Assembly: GCF_003325475.1 (NCBI RefSeq)
Contig: NZ_CP029495.1
Span: forward strand, 186,001 to 250,000
Length of the DNA stretch: 64,000 nucleotides
DNA from: Chromobacterium phragmitis
GTDB taxonomy: Bacteria > Pseudomonadota > Gammaproteobacteria > Burkholderiales > Chromobacteriaceae
Reading direction: 5' to 3'
Position numbers and translations under genes: made by a program. Below the pieces are notes generated by a model. That model was not told the DNA's origin. It ran no database searches and saw nothing but the letters and a program-made list of their open reading frames with translations. Below are positions 33,641 through 42,516 of the stretch, one piece after another; position 1 is the first letter of the stretch, and each line of letters begins with the position of its first letter.

Positions 33641-34396
33641 ATGCATATGACCATGCAGCAGCCGCATCTTGTCTGCGACCTGGCCGCAGTCGGCGCGATG
33701 GCCGCCCTGTTCGACCATCTGCCGGATGTGGTGTTTTCGGTGAAAGACCCGGATAGCCGCTACCTGGCCATCAGCGAAGGCTGCGTGCCCCGCTGCGCGC
33801 TGCGCAACCGCGGCCAGGCCGAAGGCCGCACCGCGCACGAGCTGTTCCCGCGGGACATGGCCAACCGCTACCGGGAACAGGACAGTCTGCTGTTCGCCGA
33901 GCGCGCGCCCTTGCGCAACCGGCTCGACCTGACCATCTACCCAGACGGCGCGCCAGGCTGGTGCCTGACCAGCAAGCAGCCGCTGCTGCATCCGGACGGC
34001 CGCCTGCTGGGCCTGGTCTGCATCTCGAAAGACCTAGCCGACCTCACCCGCGAAAAGCTGCTGGACGCGCGCTTCGCCGCCTGCGTCGACCACATCCAGG
34101 CCCATTACCACCGCCCGCTGCACCTTGAGGAGCTGTGCGAGCTGTCCGGACTCAGTATCGGCCAGCTGGACAGGCGCATGAAGCGTGTATTCCAGCTATG
34201 CGCCGGCGACTTCATCCGCCGCACCCGGATGGAAGCGGCCTGCCACGCGATACGCCACAGCCGCCGCCCGCTGGCCGACATCGCCGCCGGTTGCGGCTTT
34301 TCCGACCAGAGCGCCCTCACCCGGCTGTGCCGCCAATTGCTGGGCCTCAGCCCCCGCCAGCTGCGCATGCAGGCGCTGGCCGCGCGGCAGAGCTAA
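33641..34396 (+). CDS. PAS-AraC family transcriptional regulator
   Basis: A 251-residue regulator. A PAS domain at residues 10-130 (LFDHLPDVVFSVKDPDSRYLAISEGCVPRCALR to PDGRLLGLVCISKDLADLTREK) is followed by two helix-turn-helices of the AraC type (FAACVDHIQAHYHRPLHLEELCELSGLSIGQLDRRMKRVFQ and ADIAAGCGFSDQSALTRLCRQLLGLSPRQLR). AAGGAT is 9 bases before the ATG at 33641. Its 3' end overlaps the convergent LysR gene by 50 bases. The sensed signal is not known. Confidence 0.88.
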   Translation: MHMTMQQPHLVCDLAAVGAMAALFDHLPDVVFSVKDPDSRYLAISEGCVPRCALRNRGQAEGRTAHELFPRDMANRYREQDSLLFAERAPLRNRLDLTIYPDGAPGWCLTSKQPLLHPDGRLLGLVCISKDLADLTREKLLDARFAACVDHIQAHYHRPLHLEELCELSGLSIGQLDRRMKRVFQLCAGDFIRRTRMEAACHAIRHSRRPLADIAAGCGFSDQSALTRLCRQLLGLSPRQLRMQALAARQS

Positions 34397-35306
34397 GCCA
34401 TTCGAACATCCGCTCCATCGCGTCGCTGCGCAGCGCGTTCATGGGGCGCGACAGCCACCACTGCGCGCCCGGCAGCCGCGGATAGCCGGCCAACGCGCGC
34501 AACCGGCCGGCGCGCAGATCGTCGTCCACCGCCAGCAAAGACAAGCAGGCGACGCCGTGACCGCGCAGCGCGGCGTCCCGCGCCAGCTGGGCGTCGTCGT
34601 AAATGGCCGCCACGCCCAGCCGCCGCTGTTGCCGCCGCACCTCCGCGTCGACCGCGTCCGGCAGGCCGGCTTGCTCCAGCCGCAACAGCCGCGCCGCCTC
34701 GTTCTGGCGTTCGAACGGCAGCGCCGCCAGCCTGTCGGCCAGCTCGGGCGAAGAGACGAACAGCCACTCGTCGCGCAGCCAGCGCGCGTCTTCCCAGCCC
34801 TCCGTGGCCAGCGGCCGCGGCGAAATCAACAGGTCCAGGTCCACTTCGTCCGCCAGGCCCGGCTCCTCGTCGGTGGACAGCAGGGGAATAATGTCCGGGT
34901 GCGCGGCATGGAGTCCGGGCAGGCGCGGTTGCAGCCAGCCCTGCAGCAGAAAGGCCGGCCCCACCAGCACCACCAGGCCGGGATCGGTATAGGCGGCGAT
35001 GCGGTCCAAACCGCGGCGCAGGGTGTCCAGCGCGCGCCCCACGCTCTGCCGCAGCAGCTCGCCGGCGAAAGTCAGTTCCACGCCCCGCCCCACCCGATGG
35101 AACAGCGGCTGGCCGACGAACGCCTCCAGTTGCAGAATCTGGTGGCTGATCGCCGACTGCGACAGATGCAGCGACTCGGCGGCGCGGGAAAAGCTGCCCA
35201 TTCTCGCCGCCGCCTCGAAGCCGGCCAGCAAGCGCAGCGAGGGCAGCCGCGACTCGCCGGCGGCTTCCTCCGGGGCAGCCTCCCGCTTCTCCCGATACTC
35301 CGTCAT
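34347..35306 (-). CDS. LysR family transcriptional regulator
   Basis: A 319-residue LysR protein with DNA-binding region LRLLAGFEAAARMGSFSRAAESLHLSQSAISHQILQLEAFVGQPLFHRVGRGVELTFAGE (about residues 25-84). The effector domain has YTDPGLVVLVGPAFLLQGWLQPRLPGLHAAHPDI. GGAGAGGCTC precedes ATG 35306. It may relate to the agmatine-deiminase-like gene upstream on the same strand (266 bases away), but no direct evidence supports this. Its 3' end overlaps an AraC gene coding on the opposite strand. Confidence 0.88.
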   Translation of the reverse strand: MTEYREKREAAPEEAAGESRLPSLRLLAGFEAAARMGSFSRAAESLHLSQSAISHQILQLEAFVGQPLFHRVGRGVELTFAGELLRQSVGRALDTLRRGLDRIAAYTDPGLVVLVGPAFLLQGWLQPRLPGLHAAHPDIIPLLSTDEEPGLADEVDLDLLISPRPLATEGWEDARWLRDEWLFVSSPELADRLAALPFERQNEAARLLRLEQAGLPDAVDAEVRRQQRRLGVAAIYDDAQLARDAALRGHGVACLSLLAVDDDLRAGRLRALAGYPRLPGAQWWLSRPMNALRSDAMERMFEWLSSAARPAPACAAGGG

Positions 35307-35572
35307 GAGCCTCTCCTTGCCGCCGGCGCCCTGCCGGCTCGCGGCGATGCTATCGCCGATGTCCCGCTTCCGACCGACATCGCGCGCGGCCAGCGCTCAG
35401 CGGCAACCTTCGCCGCGCGGCGGCAGGCCGCGATCCGCTCCCAGGCTTCTTCCATGGCGGTTTCCGGCCGCGTCATCTCCGAACGTCCTTGCCGGCGCAG
35501 CGGCCGGTGGCGATCACCACGGCGCCACCTTGCCGCGCAGGGAGAAGGCACTCGGTTCATTCGCATCGCCTC

Positions 35573-36679
35573 CTACGCCGGCTGCTGCTGGGTCGCGCAG
35601 TGGATGCCGCCGCCGCCCGCGGCGATGGCGTCTATGTTCAGCTGCGCCACCTCGCGCCCGGGAAACAGCTCGCGCAACGCGCTTAGCGCATTGCGGTCGG
35701 CCCGCGCGTCGCCGAATTCGGGCGCGATCACCGCGCCGTTGCACACATAGAAATTGATGTAGCCGGCGGCCATCTCGTCGCTGCCGTGCGCGGGCCGGAC
35801 CTGGGTCGGCCCCGGAATCGCCACCACCTCCAGTTTCCGGCCGCGCGCGTCGCGCGCCTGGCGCAGAATGGCCAAGTGACGACGGGTCAGCGAGTAGTCG
35901 TAGGAGTCGGGATCGGCCTCCAAGCCGGCCGCCACGATGCCGGGCGCGGCGAAACGGGCGTAGAAGTCGGTGTGGCCATCGGTGATGTCTCTCCCGGCGA
36001 TGCCCGGCAGCCAGATCACCTTCTCCACGCCCAGCGCGCGGCGCAGTTCTTGCTCGCACCGCTCCTTGCTCCAACCCGGATTGCGATTGGGGTTGAGCAC
36101 GCAGCTCTCGGTGATGATGGCGGTGCCTTCGCCGTCCACCTCGATGCCGCCGCCTTCCAACACCAGCCTGGAGCGCAGCGGCGGCGTTCCGGCCTTGGCG
36201 GCGACGAAGCCGGCCACCTTGGCGTCGCGGCCATGCGCCTGCTTGCCTCCCCAGCCGTTGAAGTTGAAATCCACGGCGGCCATGCGGCCTGCGTCGCTCC
36301 TGACGAACACCGGCCCGCTGTCGCGTATCCACAAATCGTCCAACGGCTGCGCGATCAGCTCCACGCCGGGGCCGCACAGCTTGGCCGCCATCTCCAGTTC
36401 GTTCTCCCGCGCCAGCATCCGGACCGGCTCGAAGGCGGCGATCGTCGCCGCCACCCTGGCCAGATCGCGGCGCACCGCCGGCAACAGACTCTCCCCCCAC
36501 ACAGCCAGGCTGGGCCCGAAAGCCATCCACGTGGCCGCATGGCGGTCGCCTTCGTCCGGCATCCGATATGCGGCCCCGGCGCTCGGCGTCGCGCCGACGC
36601 CGCCTGCCAGCGCCTTGCCCGCCAACAGGCTGGCCGCCGCCCATGCGCCGCCGCCCAGGAATTGTCTTCGGTTAGCCAT
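35573..36679 (-). CDS. Exported agmatine deiminase family protein
   Basis: A 368-residue protein of the agmatine deiminase/peptidylarginine deiminase fold, expected to hydrolyse a guanidino group to a ureido group. The N-terminus NRRQFLGGGAWAAASLLAGKALAGG is a Tat signal, unusual since plain agmatine deiminases are cytoplasmic. Family motifs are DEGDRHAATWMAFGP, DLWIRDSGPVFV, VLEGGGIEVDGEG, GHTDFYARF (conserved His), and the catalytic Cys in GGGGIHCATQQQP. AAAGGCG lies before the ATG. A periplasmic role on arginine derivatives is inferred. Confidence 0.87.
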   Translation of the reverse strand: MANRRQFLGGGAWAAASLLAGKALAGGVGATPSAGAAYRMPDEGDRHAATWMAFGPSLAVWGESLLPAVRRDLARVAATIAAFEPVRMLARENELEMAAKLCGPGVELIAQPLDDLWIRDSGPVFVRSDAGRMAAVDFNFNGWGGKQAHGRDAKVAGFVAAKAGTPPLRSRLVLEGGGIEVDGEGTAIITESCVLNPNRNPGWSKERCEQELRRALGVEKVIWLPGIAGRDITDGHTDFYARFAAPGIVAAGLEADPDSYDYSLTRRHLAILRQARDARGRKLEVVAIPGPTQVRPAHGSDEMAAGYINFYVCNGAVIAPEFGDARADRNALSALRELFPGREVAQLNIDAIAAGGGGIHCATQQQPA

Positions 36680-36736
36680 CGCCTTTTACTCGCTTGATTT
36701 GGAAAGGATAGATTGTCCCGGCAATATATCATTCTG

Positions 36737-36771
36737 AAAATTGATTAATTTTCAGCAAATTAATCAATTTT
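36737..36771. repeat. AT-rich 15-bp perfect inverted repeat
   Basis: Arms AAAATTGATTAATTT and AAATTAATCAATTTT are separated by TCAGC, in the control region between the divergent deiminase and histidine kinase genes. The absence of G:C pairs argues against a strong terminator, so an operator is more likely. Confidence 0.5.
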
Positions 36772-36816
36772 TCTCATACAAGACTCATCACCAATCGCTC
36801 CAACCCCGCTTGCAAG

Positions 36817-38367
36817 ATGTCCGTACAAATACTGTGCCGATGGCATGGAGCCAGCATTAACCCTATAACGGGATTGGTTTTTGCCAACACGCCCATGTGC
36901 AACCTCCCGGACTTTCCCGCCATGTTCAATTGCACGAAGGAAAGCAAGAAACCCGCCGCCGGCCCCGTTCCCCTGCCGGGAATCAAGGAAAGCGACATCT
37001 GTTTCCAGCTGCTGACTCATTACGTGGAGGATCACGGCATCTTCCTGCTGGATACGGATGGTCTGATACGCAGCTGGAACGACGGCGTGGAGCGCATACA
37101 CGGCCACTCCGCCTCGGAGGCGCTGGGCCATCACTTCAGCAGTCTGCTGCCGCCATCGGATGACGCCTATCTGCAAGCGGCGCGGCAACTCGGCCTGGCT
37201 CGCCAAAGCGGACGCTACGCCTGCGAGCAATGGCACCTGAGACGGGATGGCAGCCGCTTTCTCGCCGAGATTCTGCTGGTGCCGCTGCACGACGACGGCG
37301 GCACGCTGCGCGGCTATGCCAAGCTCACCCGCGATCTCAGCCCGCGCAAGCGGCTGGAGGAGAGATTCCACCAGGTGGTGCAGGAGTCGCCCAACGCGAT
37401 GGTCATGATCAACGGCGCCGGCTCCATCATCCTGTTCAACCGCCTGGCCGAATCCATGTTCGGCTACGACGGCGACGACCTGCTGGGCATGCATATCGAA
37501 AAACTGATGCCGGAGCGTTTTCGCGGCCATCACGGCCAACTGCGGCAGGGCTTTCTGCGCCACCCGGAGGCCAGGCCCATGGGGGTGGGGCGGGAGCTGT
37601 TCGGCCTCCGCAAGGACGGCGCGGAATTTCCGATCGAGATCGGCCTCAACCCGATAGACACCGAAGCCGGCCCCATGGTGCTGGCCGGCATCGTCGACAT
37701 CACGGCCCGCAAGCAGGTTCAGCATCAGCTGGAAACCGCGCTGCAGGAAAAAACCACGTTGCTGAACGAGGTTCACCACCGGGTCAAAAACAATCTTCAA
37801 GTCATCATCAGCCTGCTGAACATGCAGACCCGCTACGTGCGCGAGGAAAGCACCCGCGGCGTGCTGCAGGACAGCCAGGCGCGCGTGCGCTCGATGGCGC
37901 TGATCCACCAGTTGCTGTACGAGCGCCACGATTTTTCCAAGGTGGACCTGGGCGAATACCTTCAGCGCTTCAACCAACTATTGCTGAGCAGCTACGGCCA
38001 ACTGGCCGGCGAACTGGCCGTGGAGCTGGACGCGCCGGCCGGCCTGGTCTGCATCGAACTGCAGCGGGCAACGCCCTGCGGCCTCCTGATCAACGAACTG
38101 CTGACCAACGCGCTCAAGCATGCCTATCCCGACGGGCGAGGCGCCATCAGAATCCAACTGACGCGCGAGAACGAGCGGCAAGCCTTGCTGGTGGTGGCCG
38201 ACCACGGCGCCGGCATGCCCGCCGCCCCCCCCATCCAATCTCTGGGCCTGCAACTGGTGCCCATGCTGGCGGAGCAGATGGGGGCCCGGCTGGACACGCT
38301 GGACAACCGGCCCGGCGTACGGGTGGAAGTCCGCTTCCCGGTGTTCGGCGCAGGAGGAACGCCATGA
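36817..38367 (+). CDS. PAS-PAS sensor histidine kinase (HisKA_2 type)
   Basis: A 516-residue cytoplasmic kinase. PAS domain 1 is at about residues 70-180 (FLLDTDGLIRSWNDGVERIHGHSASEALGHHF) and PAS domain 2 at about 190-300 (NAMVMINGAGSIILFNRLAESMFGYDGDDLLGMHIEKLMPERFRGHH, with an FGLRKDGAEFPIEIGL core). Then comes the phosphoacceptor region ALQEKTTLLNEVHHRVKNNLQVIISLLNMQ with His at EVHHR, followed by a HATPase with NELLTNALKHAYPDG. This is the HWE/HisKA_2 class. The true start could also be 36895 or 36922. It overlaps its response regulator by ATGA. Confidence 0.9.
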   Translation: MSVQILCRWHGASINPITGLVFANTPMCNLPDFPAMFNCTKESKKPAAGPVPLPGIKESDICFQLLTHYVEDHGIFLLDTDGLIRSWNDGVERIHGHSASEALGHHFSSLLPPSDDAYLQAARQLGLARQSGRYACEQWHLRRDGSRFLAEILLVPLHDDGGTLRGYAKLTRDLSPRKRLEERFHQVVQESPNAMVMINGAGSIILFNRLAESMFGYDGDDLLGMHIEKLMPERFRGHHGQLRQGFLRHPEARPMGVGRELFGLRKDGAEFPIEIGLNPIDTEAGPMVLAGIVDITARKQVQHQLETALQEKTTLLNEVHHRVKNNLQVIISLLNMQTRYVREESTRGVLQDSQARVRSMALIHQLLYERHDFSKVDLGEYLQRFNQLLLSSYGQLAGELAVELDAPAGLVCIELQRATPCGLLINELLTNALKHAYPDGRGAIRIQLTRENERQALLVVADHGAGMPAAPPIQSLGLQLVPMLAEQMGARLDTLDNRPGVRVEVRFPVFGAGGTP

Positions 38368-40844
38368 AGAACGTCCGCATCCTGATAGTCGAAGATGAAC
38401 GCATCATCGCAATGGACCTGCAGCTGCAGTTGCAGGCGCTTGGCTATCAAGTGTGCGGCGTGGCCGCCGACGGCGCCCAGGCGATCGCCCGCTCGCGCAA
38501 GGAACAGCCCGACCTGGTGCTGATGGACATTCATCTGGAGGGCCCGATGGACGGGGTGGAAGCCGCTTGCGAAATACATCGCCAACTGCGCATCCCCATC
38601 GTATTCCTGAGCGCCTACGCGGAAAACGCCACCTTGCAGCGGGCGGAAAGCGCGATGCCCTACGGCTATCTGGTCAAGCCGGTTTCCCCGCGGGAGCTGC
38701 ACGCCACGCTGCAGATGGCCATGGTGCGCTTCGGCATCCAGCGCCAGACGGACGAGCACCTGGGCCGCATCGGCAAGGCGATGCAGGCCGCCGAACTCGA
38801 CGTATGGGAATGGAAGGTCGATGCCGACCAGATGCGGATGTTCAGCCTGGCCGACGATGCGCCGGCGTCCGCCGGCCTGGCGGCGGACGAGTCCATCCGC
38901 CACTTCCTGGAACAGATAGACGCCCGCGACGCCCCGGCAGTAGAGGCCGCCGTGGCCGCGGCGCGAGACCAGGGCTGCGGTATGGACGTGCAGTTCCGCG
39001 CCCGTACCGGTCCCGATCAGGATGAGCGCTGGCTGCTCGCCCGCGCCCGCTGTTTCGACGAAGGTGAACGCGGCCGCCGCATCGTAGGCGTGCTGCAGGA
39101 CATCTCCGGCCAGCGGCGAGCCGAGGAAAAACTGCGTCAGGCCGCGACTGTGTTCGACTCCACCTCCGAAGGCATCGCGATATTGGACGCGCAACGCCGG
39201 GTGATTTCGGTCAACCCGGCCTTCAGCCTGCAAACCGGCTACAGCGCGGAGGAGGCGATGGCCTGGCCCGACATTTCCCCGCTATACCCGTCTACGCACG
39301 GCTTCTCCCATCCCGATCCGCAAACGCCGCCTGGAGACCGCAAACTTTGGCAAGGCAACGTCAATTACCTGCACAAAAGCGGCGAGGTGCTCAACATCTG
39401 GGAAAGCATCAGCATCGTGCCCGGCCCCGGCGGCGGCATCGCCAGCTACGTGCTGGTGTTTTCCGACATCAGCTCGGTGCTGGCCGTTCAGGAACAGCTG
39501 GACTATCTGGCCAAGCATGATCCGCTGACCAATCTATGCAACCGCCGCATGCTGCAGGACAGGATGGAATACGAACTGGCCCAGGCCCTGCGCCACCAGA
39601 AAATGATGGCGCTGCTGCTGATCGATCTCGACCATTTCAAAACCATCAACGATTCGCTGGGACACGGTCACGGCGACCAGTTGCTGACCACCATCGCCGC
39701 CAGGCTGCAAAGCGGCGTCCGCGCCAGCGATACCGTCGCGCGACTGGGCGGCGACGAATTCTGCATCGTGCTGGGCGACATCGACGCCCCCGGCGACGTG
39801 GATCTGATGGCGCAAAAGCTGCTGCAGCGACTGGCCGAGCCAGTGCGGCTGGAGCAGATGGTGTGCTACGTCACCGGCAGCATCGGCATTTCGATGGCGC
39901 CGGCGGACGGCCTGTGCGTGGACGAGCTGTTGCGCAACGCCGACCAAGCGATGTACGGCGCCAAGCATGCCGGCCGCAATCGCTATTGCTTCTTCGCGCC
40001 GGCGATGCAGAAGGCAGCCGAAGTCAGGCTGCAAATTTCCAGCGGCCTGCACCAGGCGCTGGAGCAAGGCCAGTTCCAGCTGGAGTTCCAACCCATCGTC
40101 GATCTGGCCAACGGCCGCATCCACAAGGCCGAGGCGCTGCTGCGCTGGCAGCATCCATTGCATGGCACAATCGCGCCGGCGGTATTCATCCCCATCGCCG
40201 AGGAGTGCGGGCTGATCTCCAAGATAGGCGAATGGGTATACGACCAGGCGCTGCGCGTGGTCCGTGAATGGCGCAACGCGTTGCGCGACGATCTGCGCAT
40301 CGCAGTCAATATCTCCGCCGTGCATTTCCGCGACCCTCAAAACCCTCTGCGCTGGCTGGACAAGCTGTCGCGCAGCGGCGTGCCGGGCGAGGCGCTGATG
40401 CTGGAAATCACCGAGACCCTGTTGCTGGATGCCGATCGCAAGGTCCAGGACTCCCTGGATCGCTACCGCGCCATCGGCATCCAGATCGCGCTGGACGATT
40501 TTGGCACCGGCTACTCCGCGCTGTCCTACCTGAAACGCTATCGGCTGGACTACCTGAAGATAGATCAGGCTTTCGTGCGCCAGATCGCCGAGGACCCGCG
40601 CGACCACGCCTTGTGCGAAGCCATCATCGTAATGGCCCACAAGCTGGGATTGAAAGTCATCGCGGAAGGCGTGGAAACGCCGGCCCAGGCCGCCATCCTG
40701 CAAGCCTGTCATTGCGAATACGCGCAGGGCTTCCTGTATTCGCGGCCGCTATCGGGCGCCGCCTTCGCTGATCTGCTGCGCAACCATAATGGAAGCATGC
40801 CCGGAGAATTTCCTCCCTCCATGCGCGCCCTGCCCGCGGCTTGA
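38364..40844 (+). CDS. Response regulator REC-PAS-GGDEF-EAL
   Basis: An 826-residue c-di-GMP protein. The REC domain is residues 1-125: ILIVEDERIIAMDLQLQLQ, phosphoacceptor Asp in LVLMDIHLEGPMDGVEA, and lysine in YLVKPVSP. Two PAS regions follow to about residue 370. The GGDEF motif is at residues 462-466 with an RASD inhibitory site five residues before. The EAL motif (KAEALLRW) starts near residue 590, and DDFGTGYSALSYLKRYRLDYLKID and EGVETPAQAA are intact. It probably has both cyclase and phosphodiesterase capacity. A GCAGGAGGAAC site precedes ATG 38364. It is the partner of the upstream kinase. Confidence 0.93.
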   Translation: MKNVRILIVEDERIIAMDLQLQLQALGYQVCGVAADGAQAIARSRKEQPDLVLMDIHLEGPMDGVEAACEIHRQLRIPIVFLSAYAENATLQRAESAMPYGYLVKPVSPRELHATLQMAMVRFGIQRQTDEHLGRIGKAMQAAELDVWEWKVDADQMRMFSLADDAPASAGLAADESIRHFLEQIDARDAPAVEAAVAAARDQGCGMDVQFRARTGPDQDERWLLARARCFDEGERGRRIVGVLQDISGQRRAEEKLRQAATVFDSTSEGIAILDAQRRVISVNPAFSLQTGYSAEEAMAWPDISPLYPSTHGFSHPDPQTPPGDRKLWQGNVNYLHKSGEVLNIWESISIVPGPGGGIASYVLVFSDISSVLAVQEQLDYLAKHDPLTNLCNRRMLQDRMEYELAQALRHQKMMALLLIDLDHFKTINDSLGHGHGDQLLTTIAARLQSGVRASDTVARLGGDEFCIVLGDIDAPGDVDLMAQKLLQRLAEPVRLEQMVCYVTGSIGISMAPADGLCVDELLRNADQAMYGAKHAGRNRYCFFAPAMQKAAEVRLQISSGLHQALEQGQFQLEFQPIVDLANGRIHKAEALLRWQHPLHGTIAPAVFIPIAEECGLISKIGEWVYDQALRVVREWRNALRDDLRIAVNISAVHFRDPQNPLRWLDKLSRSGVPGEALMLEITETLLLDADRKVQDSLDRYRAIGIQIALDDFGTGYSALSYLKRYRLDYLKIDQAFVRQIAEDPRDHALCEAIIVMAHKLGLKVIAEGVETPAQAAILQACHCEYAQGFLYSRPLSGAAFADLLRNHNGSMPGEFPPSMRALPAA

Positions 40845-40908
40845 CCTGGCGGCGAGCGCAGCCGAAGATGGCGGTTTCCGTTGCGCGTCCCGGCGCGAGG
40901 AGCCGCTC

Positions 40909-41400
40909 ATGCTGGAAATCCGCCTGGCCGACTTGCAAGACCGGGACGGCATCGCCTCCCTGCTGCGAGACAATTCGCCTTCCCGCGGCGGCGCGCTGAC
41001 CGGAGAATTCCCCGCGGACAAGGTCGCCGCCATGCTGCAGACAGGCATGCCGGTGATTGCGGCCTTGCGCGGCGGACAAGTGGTCGGCGCGCTGTTCAGC
41101 GCCGCCGCCGACCATCCTTCGCCCCCGCCAGCGGTAGCCGCCATGCTTCGCGCCTGGCCGGGATCGCCCAACGCCTATGTCTACGGACCGATTTGCATCG
41201 CCGAGTCGGAACGGGGACAGGGACTGCCCGCCCGGCTCTATGCTGCGTTGCGGGCCCGCCTGCCGGGAAGGGAGGCCATCCTGTTCATCCGCCGCGACAA
41301 TGCCCCTTCGCTGAGCGCCCACTTGCGGCTGGGCATGCGCGAAAAGGTGGCCTTCATCCTGGACGGCGTGGAATACACGGTATTAAGCGACGCGGATTAA
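40909..41400 (+). CDS. GNAT family acetyltransferase
   Basis: A 163-residue N-acetyltransferase. It starts LEIRLADLQDRDGIASLLRDNSP, and the acetyl-CoA loop is YVYGPICIAESERGQGLPARLYAAL, with the ERGQGLPARL P-loop-type motif. It ends LRLGMREKVAFILDGVEYTVL, typical of GNAT proteins. A GAGGAGCCGCTC site precedes the ATG. It lies between the c-di-GMP gene and the tyrosinase operon. The acceptor substrate cannot be told. Confidence 0.85.
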   Translation: MLEIRLADLQDRDGIASLLRDNSPSRGGALTGEFPADKVAAMLQTGMPVIAALRGGQVVGALFSAAADHPSPPPAVAAMLRAWPGSPNAYVYGPICIAESERGQGLPARLYAALRARLPGREAILFIRRDNAPSLSAHLRLGMREKVAFILDGVEYTVLSDAD

Positions 41401-41596
41401 CCATTGCAAAACCATCCGTACTGACACTTAAGTATTCGCCCCGTAGCGGCGCGCTCCCTTTGCCAGCTATATCTGCATGGCGGCTCTCGTCCGCCGCGCA
41501 TGGAGGCGCAAGCCCCCCTTCCCGCCAGGAGGCCCGCTCCGCAACCGCGCCGTCCGCCTCCAGGCCAGACGCGATGCCCTATCAGGAGCGGCCGAC

Positions 41597-42487
41597 ATGA
41601 CTACCCCCCGCCTGCGCAAGGATGTGTTCAAACTGGATGCCGGCGACCAAACCCTGCAATGGTATGCCAAAGCCATTCACGATATGCAGCAGCGGCCGAT
41701 CAGCGACACCTCCAGTTGGCGTTACCAAGCCTCGATTCACGGCACCCTGCAGAACCCATCATCGCTGACTTCGGACCAACGCCAGGCCTGGGCGCAATGC
41801 CAGCACGCCACCTGGTTTTTCCTGCCCTGGCACCGCGCTTATCTCGGCATATTCGAAGACATCGTCGCGGCGACGGTCGCCAAGCTCGGCGGTCCTGGCG
41901 ATTGGGCACTGCCGTACTGGAACTACAGCGAAGCCAACGCGCGCGCGCTTCCCCCCGCCTTCACCGCGCAGGCATTTGCCGGACTGCCAGGCCAGAATCC
42001 CCTGCGCGTGGAACGCGACCAGGGCAATGACGGCAAGCCTTTTCTGGACAACAAGGCGGTCAGCCTGAACTGCCTGAAGCGCAAGATATTCGGCGGACAC
42101 CTGACCACCGCCGGAGACTCCGGCTTCGGCGGCCCTGTCCGCGGTCCCAACCATATGGGCGACAGCGATCAGGGACAACTTGAAATGGTGCCCCACGACA
42201 TGGTGCACAGCGATATCGGAGGCCTGATGGGCGATCCGGACACTGCCGCGCTGGACCCCATTTTCTGGCTGCACCACGCCAATATCGACCGTCTGTGGGA
42301 AGTATGGCGCAAGATGGGCAACGCCAATCCGACAGACCCCAAGTGGCTGAGCGCGACCCGCTTCTTCTTCCACGACGCAAGCGGCAGGGCGGTCACCTTC
42401 GCGCCGCAGGACGTAGTGGACACGGCAACCGGCCCATGGCGCTACCAGTACGACAACCTCGCCAACCCGCTCGGCAATGTCCGCTAG
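41597..42487 (+). CDS. Tyrosinase (type 3 copper oxidase)
   Basis: A 296-residue copper enzyme that oxidises phenols to quinones. The CuA histidines are His48 (ASIHG), His70 (CQHATW) and His79 (LPWHRAYL). The CuB histidines are His200 and His204 (VPHDMVHSDIGG) and His227 (DPIFWLHHANIDRLWEVW). FLPWHRAYL and FWLHHANIDRLW are the family signatures. No signal peptide is seen. The size is that of a core domain without the usual C-terminal blocking domain, and the next gene encodes a domain of the kind found fused to some tyrosinases. Confidence 0.92.
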   Translation: MTTPRLRKDVFKLDAGDQTLQWYAKAIHDMQQRPISDTSSWRYQASIHGTLQNPSSLTSDQRQAWAQCQHATWFFLPWHRAYLGIFEDIVAATVAKLGGPGDWALPYWNYSEANARALPPAFTAQAFAGLPGQNPLRVERDQGNDGKPFLDNKAVSLNCLKRKIFGGHLTTAGDSGFGGPVRGPNHMGDSDQGQLEMVPHDMVHSDIGGLMGDPDTAALDPIFWLHHANIDRLWEVWRKMGNANPTDPKWLSATRFFFHDASGRAVTFAPQDVVDTATGPWRYQYDNLANPLGNVR

Positions 42488-42516
42488 GGCTGCGCAGCAT
42501 ACGGGAGCAAGCAATC

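Noticed and set aside
37230..38363. A long frame that continues upstream of the REC-PAS-GGDEF-EAL gene
   Set aside because: It runs in another frame through the histidine kinase gene with Arg/Pro/Gly-rich, non-protein-like sequence. The real start is the ATG at 38364 with a strong ribosome site.
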